DNA from: Coenobita brevimanus
Taxonomy: Eukaryota; Arthropoda; Malacostraca; Decapoda; Coenobitidae
Direction of reading: 5' to 3'
Assembly (NCBI GenBank): GCA_032717465.1
Contig: CM064632.1
Location: 23,419,465-23,483,464 of the forward strand
Length of the DNA stretch: 64,000 nt
Positions 27,916-40,227 of the stretch are shown here, piece after piece. The notes under the pieces were generated by a model. It was not told the DNA's origin, did no database searches, and saw nothing but the letters and a program-made list of their open reading frames with translations. Position 1 is the first letter of the stretch; every line of letters starts with the position of its first letter. The translations under genes were made by a program, and so were the position numbers.

Positions 27916-28129
27916 ATTATCGTTTCTATTTTATATGTCATCATCACCATCCAGTCCAGTGTTGCCCCACAAGGAGCGCAGGAGCCCGGGGCTAGGCAAG
28001 TAGGTCTTGACACTTTTGCTGAGAGTGGCCAACCTCACTCATCTTTGGGTGGCATTACATGAGCAATGAACCCCAACCATCTCTTGGATATAAACCACCG
28101 ATTCAATCCGACTGGAGAGCCCCAATTAC

Positions 28130-28235
28130 CCATAAACCACCAGGCGCCATAATTTGGTTATATGGTTACCACCAAGCGTAGTAAATGGTTTCCTGGTGTA
28201 CAGGAAACCACTTGGCTTGTCACGCAGTGTACTGT
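28130..28235 (-). mobile_element. SINE-like element, family S (short copy)
   Basis: On the minus strand it contains GTGACAAGCCAAGTGGTTTC, then AACCATTTACTACGCTTGGT and AACCATATAACC. It then jumps to TTATGGCGCCTGG, which corresponds to the element's 3' end, so the middle is deleted and no TAGA tail remains. Confidence 0.65.
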
Positions 28236-28476
28236 AGAGTCACCCGTAGACAGAAGGAAGAAGAAAGAATAAAGGAAACAAAGACAGAAAAGGAAGGAAA
28301 GAAAGATGGAATTAAGAGAGGAAAAGACAGACACCCGAGAGCAGCACTACATCAAGTGAGTGGATGGTGAGCGTCCCCTCCTACCACTAAGAGCCCCCGC
28401 CTACCACTAAACATTTTATATGTATAGATTATTTTTTTTAATGGTAGTGTGTTTGGGATGCATTCTCTCTCTCTCA

Positions 28477-28507
<31 letters not shown>

Positions 28508-28597
28508 TTGCCTTGTAAGCACTAGTTCTTCCCTTTGTATCTGTCTTATATTAGTTCTTCCTCTTATTTATCTGTATTTTCTTCAGTGGTATTCTAT

Positions 28598-28812
28598 GGC
28601 CCGTCGCTTAAGGAGACTTCCTAGTAACTCTTCCATGGCAATTTATTTTTGAACACGGAATGTTGGTAAAATTTTGTACGTTATCGATAAAGAGCGTGTT
28701 GATCTTATAATGATTTAAATAACACACCAGAGGATAGCAAGTTATAATAAGCAAAATAGATCGCTTTGGAATAGGTGTTAAGGAGTTCACCGACTGACGA
28801 GAATACTGGCCT
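28598..28812. mobile_element. MITE-like element, family M (copy 4)
   Basis: Starts GGCCCGTCGCTTAAGGAGAC and ends CTGACGAGAATACTGGCC. It is the paralogue of the 20022 copy within the segmental duplication. Confidence 0.88.
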
Positions 28813-28879
28813 GTGCGTATGGTGGAGTATGCCTTGGAGAACCCTTGGAGAAGCCACCGACTCATAGGATACTGGCAGG

Positions 28880-30090
28880 TGGGCATCAAGTGGTAAATTT
28901 TAAAGGCAATATGGGTGAGGAAGTGGGGCAGGGTGAGGAAGACAGGGAAGGAGGAAGGAAAGAGGAGGAGGAGAGGGAGGGAGAAAGGAAAGAGTGGGGG
29001 AGGGAAGGAGGAGGGAAACAGGAGAAGAGAGAAGGAGGAAGGAAAGAGGAGGAGAGGGAAGGAGAATGGAAAGAGGAGGAGAGGGATGGATGGATTATAA
29101 AACTGAGAAAGAGAGGAGAGGAGGGGATAAGAAAGAGGGAAGGGAGGAAACGAAAGGTGGGAGAGACTATATAAACTGAGGAAGAGAGGAACGGAAGGCC
29201 TAGGAATGAGGGGAAGTACCGTAGGAAAGAGTGGGAAGGGAGAAAAGAGAAGGAGAGGGAGGGAAGGAGGAAAGAGAAGGAGAGGAAGGGAGACAGAAAA
29301 AGAGATGGAGAAAGAGAGAGAGAGAGAAAAGAGATGGAGAAAGAGGGAGAGAGAAAAGAGGAGTGGGAGGGAGGGACTATACAGAATGAGGGAGAGACGA
29401 GAAGAGGAGGTAGGAAAGAGTCGAGGAAGGAGGAAAGGGAGGGAGGGAAACGGTAAAATGAATGAGGGGAATGGGGGGAGGGGGTGGATGAGGAAGGAAA
29501 GATAGGAGCAAGGAGGAAGCAAGGGAGAGAAAACACTGTAAAGAATGAGTGAGAGAGAAAAAAAGAGGTAGGAAAGATGGGAAAAAATGAGGAAGAAAGA
29601 GAGAGAAAATACTGTAAAGAATGAGTGAGAGAAGGAACAAGAGAGGTAGGAAAGAGAGGAGGAAAGAAAATCTAGGAGACTGGGGAAGGGGAGAGGAGGT
29701 GGGGAAATAAAAGACTGGGGGAAATTTGGGATAGAAGAGGAGAAAGACTGAAGAAGAGAGTGGAGAAGCAGGTAGGGAAGGGGAGGAAAGGGAATGATAG
29801 AAGAAGTGAAAAAAAAAATGTGGACGATGGAGAACGAGTACGTATGAGTGAGAGAAAGAAAAAGATAAATGAAATCGACAGAGGAAAGTGGAAGAGGAAG
29901 GAGACACAGAGAGAGGGGGAAGGGATGACAGGGAAGATTGAAAAGAAAAGGTTATAAAGGAAAGATACAAAAGTGAGAACGAAAGAGGGAGAAAAACGAG
30001 AAGAGAAATTTTAAACGTCAACATCGTAAAGAAGCCGGAGAGACGGAGGGGGGAGGAGGAGGAGGAGGAGGAAAAGGAGCAGGAGCAGGA
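28880..30090. repeat. Purine tract (copy 2 counterpart)
   Basis: G/A-rich low complexity matching 20350-22121 but without the expanded 27-bp array and with a much shorter (GGA)n end (about 30050-30070). The long opposite-strand Ser/Leu/Phe frames are artefacts. Confidence 0.88.
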
Positions 30091-30395
30091 GCAGAAGTAG
30101 GAGGAGGATTACACACGATTACACAGGAAAGCAAACAGCAACAGACCCTATGGTCCTTTCGAGGCTGCTTGTTACAGAGAAAACTATGACTACAAGATCT
30201 AACTCTACATGCTGAAGGATAAGGATAGTAAAGCAAGAAGGCTCCCCCCACCGTCAAACCCTCCAGAAAAAGTGAGAAAAACCACAATGCAGCATGGAAA
30301 AACTGACATGGAAATTTTATAGGAAACATTGGAAAGGAAAAGTCACATTCTACAATACTTTATCTATAAGCTACCCGATTGAGTAACCTGAAAGA

Positions 30396-31600
30396 CAAAG
30401 TAAACAAATAAAATAATAGTTATGGCATGACATTATAAACTGGTACATTGAGTTAATGGGAAGCCTGTGGACATAACGTGGAAGCTACACACTGCACAGT
30501 GTGGATGTTTAGGGATGGTGTGGCAGCCATGCCTGGCGCTTTTAAGGTAGGCAGCAGTCAATCAGGCCCTAGCTCCGTTCGCTCCACTGAGACAAGGAAC
30601 TCTCCCATGTGGGACAAGTACACAAGTTTCATCCTGAAGCAGTTACCCCTGGTACATTTTAAAAAATCCCGATGGTGGTCACTTGACTAACAGGGATCAT
30701 CAGTGATCCACAGCCCATCACAGGTCGAAAGTAATAGTGACCGTTAACTCAGGGTTATCTGTGCAGATCCTAATCTGTGCTTATATTGCCTTCTTTGCAT
30801 TGGGGAGATTGAAAAATATAGAAGACGGGTGTCTTAGATAAAAGGGGAGTGCACAGTGTGGATGTGCAATGCACAGAGTGGATATTTAGGGATGGTGCAG
30901 CAGCTTTGCCTGGCGCTTTTAAGGTAGGCAGCAGTCAATCAGGCCCTAGCTCCGTTCACTCCACTGAGACAAGGAACTCTCCCATGTGGGACAAGTACAC
31001 AAGTTTCATCCTGAAGCAGTGACCCCTGGTACATTAAAAAAAATCCCAATGGTGGTCACTTGACTAACAGGGACCCTCAGTGATCCACAGCCCATCACAG
31101 GTCGAAAGTAAGAGTAGTGACTGTTAACTCAGGGTTATCTGTGCAGATCCTAATCTGTGCTTACTGTATATGTTAAGTTTACAGGGTGTCCTGTAGACAC
31201 GAGGGGACTGCACAGTGTGGATGTTTAGGGGTGGTGCAGCAGCCTTGCCTGGCGCTTTTAAGGTAGGCAGCAGTCAATCAGGCCCTAGCTCCGTTCACTC
31301 CACTAAGAAAAGGAACTCTCTCAAATAGGACAAGTACACAAGTTTCATCCTCAAGTAGTGACCCCTGGTACATTAAAAAAATCCTGATGGTGGTCGCTTG
31401 ACTAACAGGGACCCTCAGTGATCCACAGCCCATCACAGGTCAAAAGTAATAGTGACCGTTAACTCAGGGTTATCTGTGCAGATCCTAATCTGTGCTTATA
31501 TTGCTTTGCTTGCACTGAATAAATTGAAAAATGTATAATAACGTGACGCAACACTATGTACAGGTACATTGTTTACGGGGTGTCTGGTAGACAAAAAGGG
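30396..31600. repeat. Tandem array of ~350-bp units (three units)
   Basis: Three units beginning near 30470, 30850 and 31200 share GCACAGTGTGGATGTTTAGG, CCTGGCGCTTTTAAGGTAGG, AGTCAATCAGGCCCTAGCTC, ATGGTGGTCACTTGACTAAC and CTGTGCAGATCCTAATCTGT. A fourth unit lies at 35766-36310, across the CR1-like element. The units are absent from copy 1 of the duplication, so they were gained or captured after it. No coding sense and no known family recognised. Confidence 0.88.
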
Positions 31601-31655
31601 CATGAACTTACATGTACCGTAGCTATAAAAGCAAGTTATTCGGACAGAAAAAGAG

Positions 31656-34530
31656 TCAGCTGAGGATTCTCGTGCAAATACTTAGCTTAGGATTCTCGTG
31701 CAAATACTTGTCTAATTTGTTTTTGAATGTCTCAATTGAGATACTGTTCACGGTATCTGAGGGTAATCTGTTCCAGATATTTACAACTCTGTTAAAGAAG
31801 AAGTATTTTGCTTCGTGGGATTGGAATTGCTTTCCCATAATTTTGCAACCATTACTTCTGGTTTGACTCAACCGGTCTATATCAAAATATTTATTCATGT
31901 CTAAGTTGTCGTATCCCTTCATGATTTTGAAAACTTCAATAAGGTCCCCTCTTAACCTGCACTTCGTTAGGCTAAATAATTTAAGTTCTTCAAGGCGTTC
32001 CTCATATGGTTTGTTTCTAAGTTGTGGTAGCATTTTTGTGATTCTTCACTGAATTTTCTCTAATTTTTCAATGTCCTTTCTGTAGTACGGAGACCAGAAT
32101 TGCACACAATACTCAAGATGGGGGCGCACTAGCGAGTTGTACAAGGCAAGTATGACTTTTTCCGATTAAAACTCGAAAGTTCTTCCAATAAAACCCACTA
32201 GCTTGTTTGCAATTTTTACCGCCGTGGTACACTGCTTGCTTGGTTTTAGGTCATTTGATATTATCACACCAAGATCCTTTTCATTGTCTGTACTTGATAA
32301 CTAATACTGTTCATTTTGTAATTCGCATGGACGTTGTTACTTCCAATATGAAGTACTTTACATTTTTCTGTGTTGAATACCATTTGCCATTTTTCTGCCC
32401 AGCTTGCTAAAGTATTAAGGTCATTTTGTAAGTGCTGCCAATGTAATTTTGAAGTGACTTTACTGGTTATTTTAGTATCATCTGCAAATTTGGATACTTT
32501 ACAATTTAGACCCTCATCAATATCATTCATATAGATAATAAAAAGTATCAGTCCAAGTACTGAGCCTTGGGGAACGCCGCTGATTACATTACGCCATTTG
32601 GATTCCTTTCCGTTTATCACAACTCGCTGTTTTTGGTCTGACAGCCAGTCTTGTAACCATTTTTGCGTATCTCCTTTTATTCCATGTCCTTCTATTTTTC
32701 TCAAGAGACGTTTGTGAGGGACAGTGTCAAATGCTTTCTGAAAGTCGAGGTAAATTATATCTACTGCTCTTGAGTCATCGTATGATTTGTAAACATCATA
32801 GAAGTAGTCCAGTAAGTTAGTTAAGCATGAACGACGATGTCTGAATCCATGCTGCGAGTCTTTAATTATATTATTTTCTTCTAGATAATTAACTATTTTA
32901 TCTCTTATGACTTTTTCCATTAACTTGCACACTACTGATGTTAAGCTGATTGGTCTGTAAATTTCCTGGGTGCGACTCATTTCCTTTTGTGAAAATTGGT
33001 GTTACATTTGCTGGTTTCCATTCGCATGGAACTTTCCCAGTACTTAATGATTTATTGAATAAGACAGAGAGTGGCAGCAGTAACTCATGTTTTGCTTCTT
33101 TGAGAATTCTCGGTGATATTTTATCGGGGCCAGGGGTTTTGTTTATGTTCGTACTATTTATGGCTGAAAGGATATCATTATTATGGATAGCATAGTTACT
33201 AAGGACTGTGCTATTTGCTTGGTTTGTGGGTAGCAGTAGGTTTCCGGTGGTGTTTTCTACTGTAAAAACAGATGCAAAGTAATCGTTAAGAATGTTTGCC
33301 GTTTCGACCTCATTTTCAGTGTGTTTGCCATTGTTTGTTTCTAGAGGACCTATTGATGTAGTCATAACCTTTCTCTTTCTAATGTAACTGTAAAATTCTT
33401 TAGGATTTGATTTGCACGTATTAGCAATGTGGATCTCCACTGCTCTTTTGCTTTGTTTAATAAGTCTTTTCGATATGCAGCGTAGATTATCGTACTGTAA
33501 TTTATCATCATTATTTTGTGCAGCTTTATATTTATGGTATGCCTGTTTTTTGGCTATTAAGTTACTTTTAATTTCACTGGACCACCACTTTGGTTTACTA
33601 TTTCCAGCTGGACGTCTGTTACGTAGTGGCACACATGACTTTACCACTTCATTAAATTTTTTGGTGAATATTTCCCATGCTTGGTTTATGTCATCGGTTT
33701 CAGACATTTGATTCCCATCTGCAGTTGCAAGTAGCGCTCTGAGCCTGCTGAAATTAGCTCTACGATAATCTGGGACCTTTTCTTTGCTCTCTGTTTCTTT
33801 TACTTTTTCAGTAGTAATATTAAACTGTATAATTCGATGATCACTGGAACTAAACTCAGGTCCTATTTCAACGTTGTTGACTAGGTTATCATTTGTAGTC
33901 AAGATGATGTCTAGGATATTGTTTCCTCTCACTGGGTATTCTACTGTTGGGAAGGGCGCTTTCTTGAAGATTCGTATAAAGCTCTTGTCCTGAGTGTGCC
34001 GTCACTGGTTCACCCCACTTTGTTACCGGTAGATTAAAGTCTCCAAAAATTATGCTATCCTCTTGGCAACAAACTTCCGCAATTTGATCATAAAGTTTTT
34101 CATCTGTCTCAGTTGACTGTGCTGGAGGACGATAGACGAGATATATATTTATTTTGTGTGAATTAATACTTAGCTAAACATAACTGGCATCTATGTTGGT
34201 AATACTGGGTTTGGATAGCACAAGGGGATGGAGACTAGTTTTCACATATAGTAAAACACTGCCACCAGCTCGATGTGGTCGCTCACAGCTGAAAATATTG
34301 TACCCTGTTAATGAATATTCTGCTGGAAAGTCACAGTCAGATGTGTTAATCCGGGACTCTGTGATGCCAATGATGTCATAATTTTCTAGGTAAATTAGAG
34401 ATTCTAAATCCTCAAAATTGTTACGTAGACTACGTGCGTTAACATAGCAGACTCTAATTCCATCCCAAACAGTTGGTGATCTGACTTTGTGGGTATTTAA
34501 GTTAAGGTTACTGTTCCTGGACGTGCCGCG
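31656..34530 (-). pseudogene. CR1-like ORF2 (endonuclease-reverse transcriptase), broken
   Basis: This would encode the apurinic-like endonuclease plus reverse transcriptase that nicks target DNA and copies the element RNA. Visible on the minus strand are YDIIGITESRI, VYRPP and IIFGDFNLP of the endonuclease, in scattered frames at about 34400-34030. Next is a 344-codon frame (33932-32898) with the endonuclease end (LDIILT, SSSDHR) and the start of RT (KTPGPDKISPRIL, PCEWKPANVTPIF). After a frameshift near 32960, a 238-codon frame (32980-32264) has YRPISL, DSQHGFR, motif A LDFQKAFD (residues 78-85), motif B GVPQGS (135-140) and catalytic FADD (165-168). Another shift precedes a 125-codon C-terminal piece (32033-31656) with RLEELKLFSL, RGDLIEVFKI and VVNIWNRLP. 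The catalytic residues are intact; only the frame is broken, which suggests recent decay. Confidence 0.9.
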
Positions 34531-34534
34531 TTTT

Positions 34535-35422
34535 TTATCTGAAGAGGGCGACTTTATCGTGTAAAAGTCTACCTAGCCATGCCGCTCCTACTGAGTTCAA
34601 ATGGAGACCATCTTCTTGGAATAGAGTATGTTGATCATAAAACTGGTCCCACAGATTGACAAAGTCGACTCCCTCTTGCGTGCAGAGAGATTTGAGCCGG
34701 TTATTTGTGCTGAAGGCCTTATCATGGAAACTATTCTCTGCCTTGATCCTTGGGAGTATACCAGATATTATCACATTAGTGGACTTAGTTTTGAATCGTT
34801 TGATCATTTCATGATACTTTGCTAGCAATTCCTCTGATCTATTGTGCTTCAGATCATTTGTACCAACATGGATAATGTATAGAGTTTGATCATTTGCGTC
34901 TCTTGTGACCTCATCGCAGGCTACTGTGATATCACATAGTCCACCTCCTGGAAAACAGTACCTCTTTCTGCTGCTGGGGGCGTGTCCACAAAATTCCTCC
35001 AGCTGACTGCGTACAATAGAGTTCCCAATAAGCCTTGTTTCTTCTGTCTCATCAACCGCTTTGGCAAGGATCTGGTAGCGATTGTATGTAGTTATGGGAA
35101 GGTGCTTCCTCGTACCTTTTCCGGGTTTTGCGCCATTTCTTACCATAGTAAAGGGGACTTCGCTTGGCGAGGAACGTGCTGAATCGCTGGGTGAGGAAGA
35201 TACTGGTACACTATTATTTGTAACTGCCTGATGGGCGGGGGCTTGTACGAGCTCAGTATGTATGCTTCGTCCTTCTTGAGTGCTGTTGCTGACTTCTATA
35301 CTTGCCGCTACAAACTCTTTCAGTGTCTCAAACTCTGCCTTGAGTTCCCTGTAATTTCTCTGCGATTCAGCTAAACCATTTTCTAGATCTCTTCTCAAGA
35401 TGCATAGTTTGCACACAGGCAT
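34535..35422 (-). CDS. CR1-like ORF1 protein with SGNH/esterase-type domain
   Basis: A 295-codon open frame upstream of ORF2. The N-terminus has a lone CKLC pair (residues 4-7), possibly the remains of a zinc-binding segment, then a likely coiled coil (about 10-38) and a Ser/Pro-rich linker (65-90). Residues 130-290 follow the SGNH hydrolase order: GNS (133-135) where GDS is usual, PGGG (158-161), HVGTND (185-190) and DGLHLN (271-276), which supplies the Asp/His pair. Esterase-type ORF1 proteins are known from CR1/L2-clade elements, where they are thought to bind RNA or membranes rather than serve metabolism. The start shown is the first Met, but the frame is open to the element border, so the true N-terminus may be missing. 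It is not a host gene. Confidence 0.8.
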   Translation of the reverse strand: MPVCKLCILRRDLENGLAESQRNYRELKAEFETLKEFVAASIEVSNSTQEGRSIHTELVQAPAHQAVTNNSVPVSSSPSDSARSSPSEVPFTMVRNGAKPGKGTRKHLPITTYNRYQILAKAVDETEETRLIGNSIVRSQLEEFCGHAPSSRKRYCFPGGGLCDITVACDEVTRDANDQTLYIIHVGTNDLKHNRSEELLAKYHEMIKRFKTKSTNVIISGILPRIKAENSFHDKAFSTNNRLKSLCTQEGVDFVNLWDQFYDQHTLFQEDGLHLNSVGAAWLGRLLHDKVALFR

Positions 35423-35462
35423 CGAAAAGTAATCCGAAAAATACTGAGCCGCAAAGCGACCA

Positions 35463-36310
35463 GAGGATGAGGAGGAGGAGGAGGAGGATTACATAGGATT
35501 ACATAGGAAAGCAAATACCAACAGACCTAATGGTCCTTTCGAGGCTGGTTGTTACAAAGAATACTATGACTACAAGATCTAACTCTACATGTTGAAGGAT
35601 AAGGATAGTAAAGCAACAAGGCTCCCCCCACCCCCAAACCCTCCAGGAAAAAGTGAGAAAGACCACCATGCAGCATGGAAAAACTGACATGGAAATTTCG
35701 TAGGAAATACTGTAAAGGAAAAGTCACATTCTATAATACTTTGTCTATAAGCTACCCGTTTGAATAAGCTGAAAGAGAAAGTAATCAAATAAACTGATAG
35801 TTACGGCATGACATTATAAATCAGTACACTGAGTCAATGGGAAGTCTGTGGACATAACGTGGAAACTACACACTGCACAGTGTGGATGTTTAGGGGTGGT
35901 GCGGCAGCCTTGCCTGGCGCTTTTAAGGTAGGCAGCAGTCAATCAGGCCCTAGCTCCATTCACTCCACTGAAACAAGGAACTCTCCCATGTGGGACAAGT
36001 ACATGAGTTTCCTCCTGAAGCAGTGACCCCTGGTGCATTAAAAAAATCCCGATGGTGGTCACTTGACTAACAGGGACCCTCAGTGATCCACAGCCCATCA
36101 CAGGTCGAGAGTAAGATTAGTGACCGTTAACTCAGGGCTATCTGTGCAGATCCTAATTTGTGCTTATATTACTTTCTTTGCATTTGGGAGAGTGAATAAT
36201 ATATATGACGGGTGTCTTGGACAAAGGGGACTGCACAGTGCTCAGTGTGGATGTACAATGCACAGAGTGGATGTTCAGGGGTGGTGCAGCAGCCTTGCCT
36301 GGCTCTTTTT
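35463..36310. repeat. Local duplication of block end plus one ~350-bp unit
   Basis: 35463-35765 repeats 30095-30395 (GATTACATAGGAAAGC, TGGTCCTTTCGAGGCTG, AACTGACATGGAAATTTC), and 35766-36310 repeats the ~350-bp unit. It starts inside a (GGA)n run at the CR1 border. Together with 30095-31600 it shows a tandem doubling of end-of-block plus unit before or with the CR1 insertion. Confidence 0.85.
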
Positions 36311-36689
36311 AGGAGGAGGAGGAGGAGGAGGAGGAGGAGGATAATGTAATGAAAACGGAAGAGAAGGAGGGAAGACCGAGGAAGTGACGACAGAAGTGGA
36401 AGGAAAGGAAAAATAACCTTGAGAGATGGAAGGAAGGAAGAAGGAAGGCGGAGGGATGGAAAGAAAGCGGGAGAAAAGAAGGACAAGTGGAGAAACGTGG
36501 CTGTAGTTTGGGGAAAGATTATTTTAAGGGCGTGGAGAAAAGGAAGGAGGGAGGCTGAGTCAAGAATTATATCAGGCTAAGTGTCTGTGTGTGTGACGGT
36601 GAGATATAAGGGAATAATTCTGACTTTTAGGTTAAGAAGTTGTGGTGGACCCAAGCAGAGACCAAGACCAAGAAGAAATGATGGTAGAG

Positions 36690-36960
36690 ATACTTGATAC
36701 ACGAGAAATAATGAAGTACATAGGTGTTTGAAACACAGGAAATGATACAGTATACAGGTGCTTAATACAGAGGAAATGATGTTACTATTAAGGTGTTTTT
36801 GATAGAGGAAATGATGATATAGTATAAAGGTGCTTATTATAGAGGAAATGATGCAGTATACAGGTGTTTGATACAGAGGAAAAGATACAATATAAGGTGC
36901 TCGATACAAGGGACATGATACATAAGTGCTTGAGAAAATGATGATACAGTACATAAGTAC
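36690..36960. repeat. Irregular ~33-bp minisatellite (copy 2)
   Basis: Paralogue of 22765-23040 with the same AGAGGAAATGATACAGTATA theme. Confidence 0.83.
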
Positions 36961-37039
36961 TTCAGAACGTAATTTTTATTCAATGCAGATGCTGCATGTT
37001 ATTCTGGCTACCGTCAATTTTATTCTGGTCAGGGAACCC

Positions 37040-37245
37040 ACTGCCTTCCAAATGGTTAACGCTCTTTTTTTTCTACTTGACCTACGATTGAAGAACAACA
37101 GAATATGATGCTAGTTACGAAGACGTGCTATGGAGAGGATGCAGAGCTGTAGCACTGTCATTTTGAGCCACTGAGCTGCATAAAATAGGTTGTAAAAGGA
37201 CGAAAGTCTGGGCCAAGTTTAGGTGAAAAGAGTAGAGACCATGAG
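37040..37245 (+). repeat. Dispersed repeat R2 (copy 3, partly deleted)
   Basis: Segmental paralogue of 23140-23365. It keeps ACGAAGACGTGCTATGGAGA and AGGACGAAAGTCTGGGCC but has lost part of the first third. Confidence 0.78.
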
Positions 37246-37291
37246 ACGAAATTTCTTTGCTGAATATAGTCGTCTGTTTGAAGCAAGACAT

Positions 37292-38878
37292 CATGGCGCA
37301 GCCAGGGGGGGGGGACGGGGGGGAACACGGGGGACAGCCCCCCCCCCCGAAATTTCTACGTGTGATCGAGAATAGACTGCAAATGCGAATGTTTAATGTC
37401 GAATACTTGTTTAATCCAGGGTGTAATACTCGGTATACCACATATTTGGAGAATTGAAAATGTATGCAATTTTGAGTAAAAAGTCCTGAATACACATATA
37501 CGTTTTAAGACTTACTTTACATTTACAAATGATAATGTCATGCCATGAGCTCTACATAACTGTAGGTGGACGCAGAAACTGGAAGCCAATGAAGCAATGA
37601 TTGCTTAAGATTTCCCTCGAGATATATCTCAAGCTTTAGCTAGCTGTGCCGTGTGTGGCAACCATTATTGAAGTAAACTAATCATTACTGAACTAAGTGA
37701 AGTATTTAACAGACGATGGATTTTCATTGACACTAGCGTTGAGTGTGGTGAGTTGGGACAGTGCGGAACATAGGGTAAGTTGGAACAGAGGGCACTGCAG
37801 TACCAAATGCCAAGGCATTTCCATTTTATGGTGCCCATTCAATAGCCCTAACCCAACTTTACAAATGTTATTAATACTTGTTTCCTATAGAACCACGAAT
37901 AATGCACGAAAAATGTGCAAATATGAAAGGGTAGCATACTGACCTTTGTAGAACTTCATTATTGAAAATACACATACAGTATTTTGCCAATTTTCCTCTC
38001 CCAGTCAGTTTTGGAGCTAAAGGTCTACTTTTTGGTGGGTGAAATCTTCAAACGTTAAAGTTTTTAAATCCAGAAAATGCATTTTTACAGCAGAGCAATC
38101 CTGAAGGATTAATAGACAATTGCTCTGACTCGCCCACCATTTTTCTTTTTTACTCAAGGTGAGTTGGGACAACAATTTCATTTGTGATTTTTGCAAGGAA
38201 AAACTTACTTTTCATGTATTAAATTCTACAATATTTTATAGTTTGCTGTATTTATGGTGGTTTTGGTTGTCAACAAGTAATTATTTCTCATTATCAGGTT
38301 GCATGCATGCCCTAAAGAGAGAAAATACTGTGATGTGGATTATGGCAAAATGCATATATTGGTACAGTGTTAAAAGTAGGGAAAAAGAGTTGTACAATGA
38401 AATTTTTGGAAAGGAGAGGAACTGAGAAATGCAACTGGCCAGTTTGTGATGATATACTGTATACTAATAATGATTTTCGGCAGTATATCATTGGTGGACC
38501 TGTCTTATTAGCGGGAACTGTACCTTTTACGATGCAAGAGGTGGACAAAACCTTTCATGATTATAAAAAGCATATTTCTCCGAAAATTTTCAGCATAAAT
38601 AGCTACGGGCAACTTAGTGGAACTTTTAACTACGGAATATGTATAGTGCAGTGCGTCTTTAAGTGCGAGGTGTGAGGGGGGGGGGCTAGGTTTATGATGG
38701 AAGAGTTGTGAGGTTGGATGGGATTGGAGTGCTGGTGTTGTGATGAGGAGGGGTAGATTGAGATGGTTTGGGCATGTGGAGAGGATGGGGGATAATGCAC
38801 TGTGTTTTTTTAATTTCTCATGGTTAGTCATTCTGCCCTTCCCCCCCCCCCCGAATTATATTTCTGGCTGCGCCCCTG
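37292..38878. mobile_element. hAT-type non-autonomous DNA transposon, 1,587 bp
   Basis: The ends are CATGGCGCAGCCAGGGGG on the left and, as reverse complement of the right, CAGGGGCGCAGCCAG. The insertion is flanked by a perfect 8-bp duplication CAAGACAT (37284-37291 and 38879-38886). The paralogous locus at about 23405-23425 reads straight through with one CAAGACAT, giving an empty site. CA...TG ends, 8-bp target duplications and CAGGGGCG-type termini are hallmarks of hAT elements. The interior has poly-G/poly-C blocks next to the ends, the word GTGAGTTGGGACA twice (37750 and 38160) and no recognisable hAT transposase, so it would need one supplied in trans. It also carries a scrap of LINE (38690-38795). 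Confidence 0.9.
38690..38795 (+). pseudogene. LINE RT C-terminal scrap inside the hAT element
   Basis: About 100 bp encodes RRGRLRWFGHVERMGDNA, the WFGHVERM signature shared with 16521 and 42760, with no TAGA tail and no frame continuity. It is probably part of the mobile unit carried by the hAT ends. Confidence 0.7.
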
Positions 38879-39408
38879 CAAGACATATTAGTCATCTAGG
38901 GATCTGATACGGTTGAAGTGGATTTTGAGCAAAGTTGTATACATTAAAAAATAAACTGACACAGGCGGACGGATGAGAGAGAGAGAGAGAGAGAGTCCAT
39001 GTAAAATGAGTAGTGAAGGGAAATACAGAAGCCCACAGTGAGGATGGAGGCTGGGGAGAGATGAAGATGAGGAAGAGGCGTGGTGAACGAGTACTAGAGC
39101 ACCTTAATTAGGATCTGAAGAGCCTGACAAGAACGGTAATAAGACAAGGCTAGACGAGTGTGTCATTACAGAGGCAGGAAAACGATATGGGCACAGGAGG
39201 AGGAGGAGATCTTAGAAGGATGAGAAGAAATTTTAGTATTAAATTCTATTCTCTCCTCCTCTCTCCTCTTCTCTCAGTGTGAACTGGAGGAGTTCTTAAA
39301 GCGGAGCTAAAAGTATTTATGTAATTCTCTCTCTCTCTCTCTCTCGACAAATCCTTGTGACTTCTGAGGAAGATGTTCACAGTTCTCAATTCAAAGACAC
39401 ATACTTAG

Positions 39409-40227
<819 letters not shown>

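Larger units (their letters stand above)
31601..35462 (-). mobile_element. CR1-like non-LTR retrotransposon, 3.9 kb
   Basis: On the minus strand the order is ORF1 with an SGNH esterase-type domain (34535-35422), endonuclease remnants (about 34480-33900), reverse transcriptase (about 33100-32264) and the CR1/L2-type C-terminal region (32033-31656). The 3' end carries a short duplicated word (GTATTTGCACGAGAATCCTA twice at 31656-31710) and ends near CATGTAAGTTCATG. The ORF1 frame stays open up to the 5' border, so it may be 5'-truncated. Frameshifts in ORF2 make it non-autonomous today. The flanks are not one contiguous target: an array unit is on the left and duplicated end-of-block sequence on the right. 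Confidence 0.9.

Noticed and set aside
34535..35422. SGNH-domain frame as a host lipase or esterase
   Set aside because: It lies directly upstream of an endonuclease-RT in the same orientation and has the layout of a CR1-type ORF1.
38159..38675. Transposase coding sequence within the hAT element
   Set aside because: Two short overlapping frames without hAT dimerisation or catalytic motifs.
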